From assembly GCA_003520425.1 (NCBI GenBank), contig DOUU01000183.1, positions 1-6,718 on the forward strand: DNA of 6,718 nt, in the 5' to 3' direction. The position numbers and the translations under genes are program-made. This stretch comes from Deltaproteobacteria bacterium. GTDB taxonomy: Bacteria; Myxococcota_A; UBA9160. Below are positions 1 through 5,965 of this stretch, piece after piece. The notes under the pieces were generated by a model. The model made no database searches. It worked only from the letters and a program-made list of their open reading frames with translations, and had not been told where the DNA came from. How positions within the stretch are numbered: position 1 is the stretch's first letter; each line of letters opens with the position of its first letter.

Positions 1-2
1 GC

Positions 3-542
3 CTAGACGAGCGCAGGATACGTGACGACGCCATCCGTGACGCGGGCCCAGGCGGTGAGGGTGTGGGGCTGCGCCTTGCCCGGCTCGAGCAGGTGGACGA
101 CCTGCCAGCCCCGGGCGAGGAGCGCGTCGGCAATGATGCGCCGATGGCAACGCCAGAAGAGGCGTTCGGCGCACAGAATGGCAGTCGGCGTCTTGCGCGC
201 CCATGCCTCGAGCTCGGCCACGCCCGCAGCGCCGTCCGCCGTGCAGAGGTAGTCGGCGTAGTTGCGGAAGGCGGGCTCGAGCCAGGCTGTATTCGGCGAG
301 TCCTCTGGCCGCCGGATCTGCTTGCGCCTTCCCCCGAGACTTTTGCCGAGCCAGACGTAGCGGATGCCCGCGAGGGGGAGCGAGCACTCGAGCTGCGCGC
401 GGGCATGCTGGGGATTTCGCCGCGAGCCCGGGAAGCTCCGAACATCGGCCACCAGCGAAACGGACGCCTCGCAAAGGAGGGCGCAGAGCTCCTCGGCGGT
501 CCGCGTTCCATGCCCTGCGGTGTGCACGACCGCTTGGTTCAT
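3..542 (-). CDS. DUF488 domain protein
   Basis: Complete 179-aa protein of the DUF488 family, which has no firmly established biochemical role. Seen in the sequence: an N-terminal HTAGHGTRT stretch (residues 7-14) matching the family's T-x-GH-S/T-R opening, VADVRSFPGSRRNPQHA (31-47) matching the DVRSxPxSRxxP signature, a GKSLGGRR stretch (66-73), and LCAERLFWRCHRR (123-135) corresponding to the family's LCAE...CHR motif, followed by GWQVVHLL (145-152). Length is typical for the family. The ATG start overlaps the TGA stop of the upstream oxidoreductase gene as ATGA, so the two are very probably translationally coupled in one operon. The stop codon lies three bases inside the window, so what follows downstream on this strand is not visible. 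No signal peptide or membrane segment is present, so it is expected in the cytosol. The family call is secure; the function is unknown. Confidence 0.9.
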   Translation of the reverse strand: MNQAVVHTAGHGTRTAEELCALLCEASVSLVADVRSFPGSRRNPQHARAQLECSLPLAGIRYVWLGKSLGGRRKQIRRPEDSPNTAWLEPAFRNYADYLCTADGAAGVAELEAWARKTPTAILCAERLFWRCHRRIIADALLARGWQVVHLLEPGKAQPHTLTAWARVTDGVVTYPALV

Positions 543-1549
543 GCCGTGCCGAAGAGGTCAAGGATGGCGTCGAGGTTCGCGCGCACGCGCTCGGGGGAGA
601 GGCCAACACCAGGGGTGTAGAGAAGGGGCTCTTCCGTCAGGCCCTTCCACTGCGCGAGCCGATCCCGCGCCTCGTCGGGGGGGCAGGCGATCGCGATCTC
701 GTCGACGAGCGCATCGGGGACCGCCTCCGCCATGGCACGCACGTCCCAGCGCCGAAGCGCGGCTCGGCACGCCTCGCCCACGTGCCGCAGGCCGTGCAGG
801 TCGAGCACGGAGTGATAGATCTCGGTGGTGAAGTAGAAGCCGATCTGGGCCTTGGCGTCCCGGATCGCCTGGCTGCGGTCGGGATGGATCGACACGAGGA
901 CGTAGGGCACAAGCGCACAGGCGCCCGCGGCTCTGCCGGCGCTGGCCTCGGCGCTCGCGAGCACGGGAAGTGTCACCTCCCGGTGCCAGCGCCGCGTTGC
1001 GATCGGGTGTCCCACGAGGCCATCGGCCACGGCCCCCGCGGCGGCGATCATGCCGCGATTCACGGCAGCCACCCAGATCGGAATGCTGCTGCGGGCGGCG
1101 CCGGGCCGCGCAAAGTGGGGGACATTCACCTTCCAGTATTTTCCGTCGAATCGAAGGCCGCCTCCCTTTTGCGCGGCGAAGGCCGCGCGCAAAAGCTCGA
1201 CGAGCTCGCGCATGCGTGCCGCGGGCGCTCGGAATGGCACGCCATACCAGTCCTCGTTCATGCGGCGGGTGGCGGAACCGAGGCCGAGCACCATGCGGCC
1301 GCCGCTGAGCTCGTCGAGATCCATCGCGGCGCTCGCGTGCACGAGGGGCGAGCGCGTGAAGGCGTTGGCGATGGCGGTGCCGATTCGGATGCGGGAGGTC
1401 GCCCCGGCGATCGCGCCAAGGGTCACGTAGCCGTTCCGGTTGAAGAACTCGATCGAGTAGACGCCGTCGAAGCCCGCCGCCTCGGCCCGCCGGGCGAGTT
1501 CGAGGTCTGCGCGCGCAGAGCCTCCCATGAGCACGAGTCCCATCCGCAT
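539..1549 (-). CDS. LLM-class flavin/F420-dependent oxidoreductase
   Basis: Complete 336-aa luciferase-like monooxygenase superfamily protein, a TIM-barrel oxidoreductase using FMN or coenzyme F420. Seen: an N-terminal MRMGLVLMGG strand followed by ELARRAEAAGFDGVYSIEFF, then LGAIAGATSRIRIGTAIANAFTRSPLVHASAA and LDELSGGRMVLGLGSATRRMNEDWYG. These match the family's repeated pattern of SxRIxxGTxV, RxPxxxAxxAxxLDxLSxGRxxLGLG. The second half contains WVAAVNRGMIAAAGAVADGLVGHPI, the usual phosphate-proximal region. F420 use is common for this subgroup but cannot be decided here. The start at 1549 is the first ATG of the conserved N-terminus; a second ATG two codons later is an alternative, and a G-rich run precedes both. 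It is the first gene of a two-gene minus-strand unit and overlaps the DUF488 gene by four bases. The substrate is unknown. No export signal is seen. Confidence 0.9.
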   Translation of the reverse strand: MRMGLVLMGGSARADLELARRAEAAGFDGVYSIEFFNRNGYVTLGAIAGATSRIRIGTAIANAFTRSPLVHASAAMDLDELSGGRMVLGLGSATRRMNEDWYGVPFRAPAARMRELVELLRAAFAAQKGGGLRFDGKYWKVNVPHFARPGAARSSIPIWVAAVNRGMIAAAGAVADGLVGHPIATRRWHREVTLPVLASAEASAGRAAGACALVPYVLVSIHPDRSQAIRDAKAQIGFYFTTEIYHSVLDLHGLRHVGEACRAALRRWDVRAMAEAVPDALVDEIAIACPPDEARDRLAQWKGLTEEPLLYTPGVGLSPERVRANLDAILDLFGTA

Positions 1550-1572
1550 CCCCCCATGCTACCGAGCCGCCG

Positions 1573-1597
1573 CCAAGGCAGCCGCTCGCGGCCTTGG
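1573..1597. promoter_or_regulatory. Inverted repeat in divergent intergenic region
   Basis: A perfect 7-bp inverted repeat, CCAAGGC at 1573-1579 and GCCTTGG at 1591-1597, is separated by 11 bases. It lies in the 119-base gap between the minus-strand oxidoreductase start and the plus-strand zinc-ribbon start, where the two divergent promoters must be. It starts 24 bases upstream of the first and ends 71 bases upstream of the second. It could be an operator or a leader hairpin; no T-run follows on either strand, so an intrinsic terminator is unlikely. No convincing -35/-10 pair could be picked out in this GC-rich gap. In such DNA a repeat of this size can arise by chance. Confidence 0.3.
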
Positions 1598-1656
1598 GGC
1601 ACGTGACCGCATCCGACACAGGGCCGGGCGAGGCTCACAGCGAGCGCGGCGCTCGA

Positions 1657-1661
1657 AGGAG
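1657..1661 (+). promoter_or_regulatory. Ribosome binding site deciding the zinc-ribbon start
   Basis: AGGAG lies seven bases upstream of ATG 1669, an ideal spacing. It is the reason for choosing 1669 over the in-frame upstream ATG at 1594, which has no comparable site and would place this AGGAG inside the coding region. Confidence 0.65.
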
Positions 1662-1668
1662 AAGCCTC

Positions 1669-1887
1669 ATGAACAGCATGTTTCGCACGCTTCAACGTTG
1701 TCCGGTCTGCGCCTTCAGCGAGGTGGTGACCGACCAGGTCGTGGACGGGGGTTTCCTTGTGCTCGGGGCGTGTCCGCGCTGCGACCATCGCTGGACGGCA
1801 GGTGTGCCCTGGCCCAGGCTCCCGCGGGCCCTGTCCGTGCGACCGGGTGCCCCGCTGCGCAGGGAGCAGGGCATCGCCGCCGCGTGA
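1669..1887 (+). CDS. Small zinc-ribbon protein (CxxC...CxxC)
   Basis: Predicted 72-aa protein, probably real although short. Seen: two knuckles, CPVC at residues 11-14 and CPRC at 35-38, separated by 20 residues and followed by DHRW. This is the spacing and composition of a small zinc-ribbon domain that would bind one structural Zn2+. After residue 45 the chain becomes Pro/Arg-rich (PWPRLPRALSVRPG) and looks disordered. The start is set by AGGAG at 1657-1661, seven bases before ATG 1669; reading could be extended to ATG 1594, but that adds 25 low-complexity residues before the ribosome binding site. It is the first plus-strand gene after the divergent gap, 48 bases ahead of the first ArsA-type ATPase, so probably in the same transcript. 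Zinc ribbons of this size may bind nucleic acid or protein. No specific family was recognised. Confidence 0.7.
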   Translation: MNSMFRTLQRCPVCAFSEVVTDQVVDGGFLVLGACPRCDHRWTAGVPWPRLPRALSVRPGAPLRREQGIAAA

Positions 1888-1910
1888 CGCGGGGGACGTG
1901 CGCGCCGCCG

Positions 1911-1935
1911 CCGACGGAGGTGGTACCGTCGGTAC
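1911..1935 (+). promoter_or_regulatory. Overlapping inverted repeats in the ArsA leader
   Basis: Two mutually exclusive inverted repeats sit directly before the GTG start at 1936. The first pairs CCGACGG (1911-1917) with CCGTCGG (1926-1932) around an 8-base loop; it places half of the GGAGGT ribosome binding site (1916-1921) in its stem. The second is a 13-bp DNA dyad, GTACCG-T-CGGTAC (1923-1935), which abuts the start codon and shares bases with the 3' arm of the first. The sequence supports a possible translational hairpin or an operator; which, if either, is used cannot be told. The site is plus-strand specific for the ATPase gene, as the upstream zinc-ribbon gene ends at 1887. Confidence 0.35.
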
Positions 1936-3117
1936 GTGCGGCTTGTTCTCTACACGGGCAAAGGCGGTGTCGGGAAGACCACGACCGCATGCGCCACCGC
2001 GCTTTGTGCCGCTGCCCGGAGCCGGCGCACGCTCTTGGCCTCGGCCGACGCGGCCCACAGTCTCGGGGACGTCCTCGAGCGGCGCCTCGGGCCTCGCCCC
2101 ACCCCCATCGCAGCCTGCCTCGACGCCCTCGAGCTCGACGCGCGCACCGAGATGGCGGAACACTGGGGGCGAATTCACGACTACTTGGTCTCGCTGCTGC
2201 GCTACCAGGGGCTCGAGGAGGTCGTCGCCGAGGAGCTTGCGCTGTTGCCCGGAGCCGAGGAGCTCTCGACGCTTCTGGGTGTCGAGGAGCACTGCCGCTC
2301 CGGCCGCTACGACCTGATCGTCCTCGACTGCGCCCCCACCGACTCGACCCTTCGGTTGCTCACGCTCCCGGAGGTCGCGCGCGGCGCGCTGCGCGTCGTG
2401 CTCCACGTGCAACAGGCTCTCTCGGCCGTGGTGACGCCGCTTGCGCGCAGCCTCGTGCCGATTCCCCTTCCCGACGCCGCCGTGTTCCGGGATATCGACC
2501 AACTCTTGTTTCGAAAGCTTCGGGCGCTCCGCAGACGCGTCACCGCGGCGAGCTCGACCGTCCGCTTGGTCGTGACGCCGGAGCGCATGGTGATCGACGA
2601 AGCACGCCGCGCTTTCACCGACCTTGCGCTCTTCGAGATTCCCTGCGACGCCGTCATCATGAACCGGCTCCTGCCCCCGGCGGCGGCCCGGGAAGCCTTC
2701 TTCCACGGCTGGGGCCGACTCCAAGAAGAGCGGCGGCGAGAGGTGGAGGCGCTCTTCGCTCCGCTCCCGGTGCTGCCGAGCCCGCTGCGCGACGATGAGG
2801 TGACGGGCCTCGAAGCGTTGCGGGCCCATGGGGAGGAGCTTTTCGGGGAGCGCGCGCCGGACGCGATCCTCGGGGTCGCGGGGCGGGTGCGTTTCGCGCG
2901 CGACGCCACCGGATACCGAATCGATCTGCCCCTGCCCCACGCCGAGCGCGCGGCTTTAGACGTCGCAAAGATCGAAGATGAGCTCGTCGTGCGCTCCGCG
3001 GGACGCCGTCGGGCGCTCAAGCTTCCCCGACGCCTCGCTGCGCTCTCGCTCGCGAGCGCGCGCTTCGAGCGCGACGTGTTGGTGGTGCGCTTTGGAGCCG
3101 AAGGGACACGACCCTGA
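1936..3117 (+). CDS. ArsA/Get3-family ATPase with C-terminal HSP20-like domain (first of pair)
   Basis: Complete 393-aa SIMIBI-class ATPase. Seen: deviant Walker A GKGGVGKT (residues 8-15), switch I SADAAHSLGD (36-45) with the candidate catalytic Asp38, switch II DCAPTDSTLRLL (131-142), helix PERMVIDEARRAF (215-227), and MNRLLPP (242-248), the adenine-side Asn region. Residues about 316-387 form beta-rich YRIDLPLP...LDVAKIEDELVVRS...FERDVLVVRF, matching the ArsA-type alpha-crystallin/HSP20-like tail seen in Get3d proteins. Family members form dimers and act in membrane-protein targeting or metalloid export. There is no CxxC zinc clasp of eukaryotic Get3 and no arsenic gene nearby, so arsenite pumping is not supported. 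Oddities: the usual DPAHS Pro is Ala, and the usual Gly after switch II APT is Asp136. The GTG start puts the P-loop at the usual distance; no longer in-frame start is credible. The stop overlaps the next start by one base (TGATG). Confidence 0.92.
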   Translation: MRLVLYTGKGGVGKTTTACATALCAAARSRRTLLASADAAHSLGDVLERRLGPRPTPIAACLDALELDARTEMAEHWGRIHDYLVSLLRYQGLEEVVAEELALLPGAEELSTLLGVEEHCRSGRYDLIVLDCAPTDSTLRLLTLPEVARGALRVVLHVQQALSAVVTPLARSLVPIPLPDAAVFRDIDQLLFRKLRALRRRVTAASSTVRLVVTPERMVIDEARRAFTDLALFEIPCDAVIMNRLLPPAAAREAFFHGWGRLQEERRREVEALFAPLPVLPSPLRDDEVTGLEALRAHGEELFGERAPDAILGVAGRVRFARDATGYRIDLPLPHAERAALDVAKIEDELVVRSAGRRRALKLPRRLAALSLASARFERDVLVVRFGAEGTRP

Positions 3118-4277
3118 TGCGCGTCCTTCTCCATACGGGCAAGGGAGGAGTCGGCAAGACGAGCCTCGCTCTCGCCACTGCGCTCGGTGCGGCGGCGCAC
3201 GGCCACCGGGTCTTCGTGCTCTCCACCGACCTCGCACACAGCCTCGGGGATGCGCTCGGTCGGCCCATCGGGCCGCGCCCCCAGCGCATCTGCGAGCGCG
3301 TGACCGCCCAGGAGGTCGGCGTGCTCGACGAGCTCGACCGGGCCTGGGCCGATATCCAGGTCTGGCTGCGCGAGCTTTTGCGCGAGGAGACCGACGAGCT
3401 CCTGGCGGAGGAGCTCCTCGTCTTCCCAGGGCTCGAGGAGCTGATCTCGCTGCGTGCGGTCCGTGAGGTCGAGGCCACCGGCGAGTTCGATGTCTGTGTC
3501 GTCGACTGCGCCCCGACCGGCGCAACGCTCCGCATGCTGCGCTTCCCCGATGCCCTGCGGATCTTCATGGAGAACTTCTTCCCGCTCGAGCGGCGCGGTG
3601 CGCGCTTGCTGCGGCCGCTCGTGGACCGCATCCACGCCGGGCGTCTTTTGCCGCGTGAGGAGTTCTTCGACGCCTTCGAGCGGCTCTATCGCGAGGTGGA
3701 GGACGTGCAGCAGATCCTGCTCGACGGTGACCGCACGACGGCGCGCCTCGTGGTGAATCCCGCGCGTGTCGTGGTGGAGGAGACCCGACGTTCCTTCTCC
3801 TATCTCTCGCTCTACGGCGTCGCGACGGATGCCATCGTGGTGAACCGCCAGCTCCCGGCGCGCGCCGCCGAAGGCTATTTCGCGCGTTGGGCCGAGCGAG
3901 AGCGCCGCGAGCTCGAGGAGATCGAGTCCTCGTTTCCGGTGCCGATCTTCCACGCCTCCCTCTTTCCCCACGAGCTCGTGGGGGAGGAGCAGCTGCGCGA
4001 ACTCGCCCGCCACGTGTACGGCGAGCGCGATCCGGCGATGGTCTTCACCCGCACTCGTCCGATCCGCTTGCGCAAGCGCGCTGGCCGCACGTGCCTCGAG
4101 ATCGAGCTTCCGAACGCGCGAAAGGAGGAGATCGAGGTGTCCTTGCATGGCGAGGTCTTGCTCGTGCGTGTGCGCGACGCGCAGCGGCGCATCGCGCTGC
4201 CGGCCTCGGTCACGGGCCGCGCGGTTGCGCACGCACGGCTCGAGGCAGGAGTCCTCGAGGTCGGCTTCGAGGTGTGA
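3117..4277 (+). CDS. ArsA/Get3-family ATPase with C-terminal HSP20-like domain (second of pair)
   Basis: Complete 386-aa paralogue of the preceding gene. Seen: Walker A GKGGVGKT (8-15), switch I STDLAHSLGD (36-45) with Asp38, switch II DCAPTGATLRML (130-141) with the canonical Gly, helix PARVVVEETRRSF (215-227) and VNRQLP (242-247). Between these lies FFPLERRGARLLRPLVDR (154-171), in the helical region that forms the client groove in Get3. Residues about 314-386, with CLEIELPNARKEEIEVSLHGEVLLVRV and a final LEAGVLEVGFEV, form a clear HSP20-like domain. Each gene encodes a single ATPase half, unlike the fused two-half arsenite pump ArsA; Cys residues (59, 127, 131, 326) form no CxxC pair. The one-base overlap with the upstream stop implies translational coupling and roughly equal synthesis, which fits a heterodimer. 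Homodimers are equally possible from sequence. The substrate is unknown; a chaperone or targeting role for hydrophobic proteins is an inference from Get3 relatives. Confidence 0.92.
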   Translation: MRVLLHTGKGGVGKTSLALATALGAAAHGHRVFVLSTDLAHSLGDALGRPIGPRPQRICERVTAQEVGVLDELDRAWADIQVWLRELLREETDELLAEELLVFPGLEELISLRAVREVEATGEFDVCVVDCAPTGATLRMLRFPDALRIFMENFFPLERRGARLLRPLVDRIHAGRLLPREEFFDAFERLYREVEDVQQILLDGDRTTARLVVNPARVVVEETRRSFSYLSLYGVATDAIVVNRQLPARAAEGYFARWAERERRELEEIESSFPVPIFHASLFPHELVGEEQLRELARHVYGERDPAMVFTRTRPIRLRKRAGRTCLEIELPNARKEEIEVSLHGEVLLVRVRDAQRRIALPASVTGRAVAHARLEAGVLEVGFEV

Positions 4278-5065
4278 GCGGCCGGCCGGAAGGAGAAGTG
4301 CGGCGCATCGTGTCGCTCGTGCCGAGCCTGACAGAAGCGCTGTTCGTGCTCGGGCTCGGCGAGCGCGTCGTCGGCGTCACCGACTGGTGTGTGCACCCGG
4401 CGGACGCTGTGGCTGCCCTGCCCAAGCTTGGCGGGACCAAGAACCCGGACCTCTCAGCGATTGTCGCCCTACGGCCCGACTTGGTGATTGCAAACCAGGA
4501 GGAGAACCGGCGGCGGGACGTGGAGCGAGTGCGCGCGGCCGGGATCTCGGTCTGGGTCACCTATCCGCGGACGGTTCGCGACGGCGCGGCGCTCTTGCGA
4601 GAGATCGCCAGGCTCGGGGCGACGGCCGAAGCGATCCGCGAGGTCGTGGAGCCCGTGGAGGCGGCCCTTCGCGTGGCCCTCGCGCGGCGGCCTGGCCCCG
4701 CCCAGCGCGTGTTCTGTCCGGTCTGGCGCGACCCCTGGATGAGCGTCGGTCCGGACACCTACGCTCACGATCTCCTCCTGCTCTGCGGCGGTGAAAATGT
4801 CTTCGGCGCACGCAGCGATCGGCGCTATCCACGGGTCGAGCTCTCGGACGTGGAGCAAGCTGCGCCCGACGTCGTTCTGCTGCCGGACGAGCCCTACGCG
4901 TTCGGTGCGCTGGATGCGGCAGAAATGGCCCGCCTCGACATCCCCGCCGCCCACGAGGGACGGATCCATTTGATCGACGGCACCTGGGTGTCATGGTACG
5001 GTCCGCGCATCCGCGGCGCGCTCGAGGGGCTGTCCGCGCTCCTCGCCCCCCAGCGCCTTACGTAG
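4274..5065 (+). CDS. BtuF/TroA-fold substrate-binding protein without signal peptide
   Basis: Predicted 263-aa periplasmic-binding-protein-fold protein (Peripl_BP_2, helical-backbone metal receptor class; relatives bind cobalamin, haem or siderophores). Seen: RRIVSLVPSLTEALFVLGLGERVVGVT (10-36), WCVHP (38-42), GGTKNPDLSAIVALRPDLVIAN (53-74), the bridging helix region about 103-137, PVWRDPWMSVGPDTYAHDLL (149-168), CGGENVF (171-177), LLPDEPYAF (202-210), WVSWYGPR (238-245). There is no signal peptide or lipobox, and no reading upstream provides one, so the protein should stay in the cytosol. No permease or ATPase partner gene is visible. The start is uncertain: GTG 4274 gives a GTGA overlap with the upstream ATPase; GTG 4298 gives 255 aa beginning at the conserved RRIVSLVPS, but its AGGAG is only two bases away. 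Ligand uncertain; corrinoid is a guess from family resemblance. Confidence 0.85.
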   Translation: MSGRPEGEVRRIVSLVPSLTEALFVLGLGERVVGVTDWCVHPADAVAALPKLGGTKNPDLSAIVALRPDLVIANQEENRRRDVERVRAAGISVWVTYPRTVRDGAALLREIARLGATAEAIREVVEPVEAALRVALARRPGPAQRVFCPVWRDPWMSVGPDTYAHDLLLLCGGENVFGARSDRRYPRVELSDVEQAAPDVVLLPDEPYAFGALDAAEMARLDIPAAHEGRIHLIDGTWVSWYGPRIRGALEGLSALLAPQRLT

Positions 5066-5098
5066 GTCTGCGTTGCAGGGAGCCCAGGGAGAAGCCGG

Positions 5099-5905
5099 GT
5101 GTCGGTCGTGCTGTTCGAGCGCCGGGGATCGGTCGCGCTGATCACGCTGAACCGCCCCGAGGCGCGCAACGCGGTGAACCCTGAGGTTGCCGTGCGGCTC
5201 GCCCGGGCCTGGGAAGAGGTGAAAGGGGATCCGCAGATTCGAGCGGCGGTGGTGACGGGAGCCGGGGACAAGTCCTTCTGCGCGGGCGCGGACCTCGCCC
5301 GCCTGATCCCGCTCTTCACCGGCGCAAGAGCGCCCGAGGATGAGTGGGACGAGGCGCTGCGCAAAGACCCGGCGATCAGCGACCGGGCTCTCTTGCGAGA
5401 GTTCGACCCGGAGAAGCCCATCATCGCCGCGGTGACGGGATTCTGCATTGCGGGCGGGATGGAGATGCTCCAGGCGACGGACATCCGCGTGGCGGCCGAG
5501 GATTCGAAGTTCGGCTTGCAGGAGCCCAAATGGGGCCTCTTTCCCATCTCGGGGTCGACCGTTCGGCTGCCGCGCCAGATTCCCTACGCCGTGGCCATGG
5601 AGATCCTGCTGACGGGCGACCTGATCGACGCCGGCCGGGCCTACGACATCGGTCTTGTGAACCGGGTCGTGCCCCGCGGCGACGTGCTTGCGACGGCCCT
5701 CGGGATTGCGCAGACCGTGGCGGAGAACGGCCCGGTCGCGGTGCGCGCCATCCGAAGGTCCGCGCGCGCCTGCCTCGATCTCGCAGAAAAGGATGCGCTC
5801 GCCCTTGAACGCGAGTTCGGAATGCCCGTGTTCCAGACCGAAGATGCGCGCGAAGGTCCGCGCGCATTCAAGGAGAAGCGCAAGCCGAAATTCGTCGGTA
5901 AGTAG
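5099..5905 (+). CDS. Enoyl-CoA hydratase/isomerase (crotonase) family protein
   Basis: Complete 268-aa crotonase-fold enzyme, expected to act on acyl-CoA thioesters in the cytosol, most likely hydrating 2-enoyl-CoA. Seen: ALITLNRPEARNAVN (13-27), the first oxyanion-hole segment FCAGADL (60-66), the second at IAGGMEM (117-123), and FGLQEPKWGLFP (138-149). Glu122 and Glu142 fall where the two catalytic glutamates of classical hydratases sit, so the active site appears intact. The C-terminal FQTEDAREGPRAFKEKRKPKF is the family's usual ending, so the gene is full length. The start is GTG 5099, with AGGGAG at 5086-5091 seven bases upstream. It follows the BtuF-like gene by 33 bases without an obvious terminator and is probably the last gene of this operon. 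Substrate chain length and pathway cannot be assigned; no other beta-oxidation gene is in view. Confidence 0.93.
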   Translation: MSVVLFERRGSVALITLNRPEARNAVNPEVAVRLARAWEEVKGDPQIRAAVVTGAGDKSFCAGADLARLIPLFTGARAPEDEWDEALRKDPAISDRALLREFDPEKPIIAAVTGFCIAGGMEMLQATDIRVAAEDSKFGLQEPKWGLFPISGSTVRLPRQIPYAVAMEILLTGDLIDAGRAYDIGLVNRVVPRGDVLATALGIAQTVAENGPVAVRAIRRSARACLDLAEKDALALEREFGMPVFQTEDAREGPRAFKEKRKPKFVGK

Positions 5906-5965
5906 AGCCCACGAGCGGCGAGCGCGGTTTGCGCCAGCGATCAGGGAGGCGGAGGGGGGCCGTCG

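Noticed and set aside
203..1606. A 467-codon open frame on the plus strand over the DUF488 and oxidoreductase genes
   Set aside because: The translation is low-complexity and Arg/Gly/His-rich; the minus-strand proteins have clear family motifs.
1423..2940. A 505-codon open frame on the minus strand over the zinc-ribbon gene and first ATPase
   Set aside because: No motif, biased composition, and it runs across a divergent intergenic region; judged a GC-bias shadow.
2307..4232. A 641-codon open frame on the minus strand across both ATPase genes
   Set aside because: Its product is low-complexity and rich in Arg, Ser, Ala and Glu, with no recognisable domain. It is the mirror of two convincingly conserved plus-strand genes, and such frames are expected from strong GC bias at third codon positions.
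3887..4273. A longer N-terminus for the BtuF-like protein, using the upstream open frame
   Set aside because: The extra 129 residues are Arg/Ala-rich, overlap the well-conserved end of the second ATPase and contain no hydrophobic signal segment.
1936..4277. Arsenic resistance operon
   Set aside because: The ATPases belong to the ArsA family, but no ArsB, ArsC, ArsD or ArsR gene is present, the two halves are separate chains, and the HSP20-like tails point to the Get3d-like branch.
5068..5078. Hairpin CTGC-gtt-GCAG after the BtuF-like gene
   Set aside because: A 4-bp stem without a T-run is expected by chance in such DNA.
5906..5965. Intrinsic terminator between the crotonase and AMIN genes
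   Set aside because: Only a short GCGC...GCGC pairing is visible, with no T-run; it is too weak to call.
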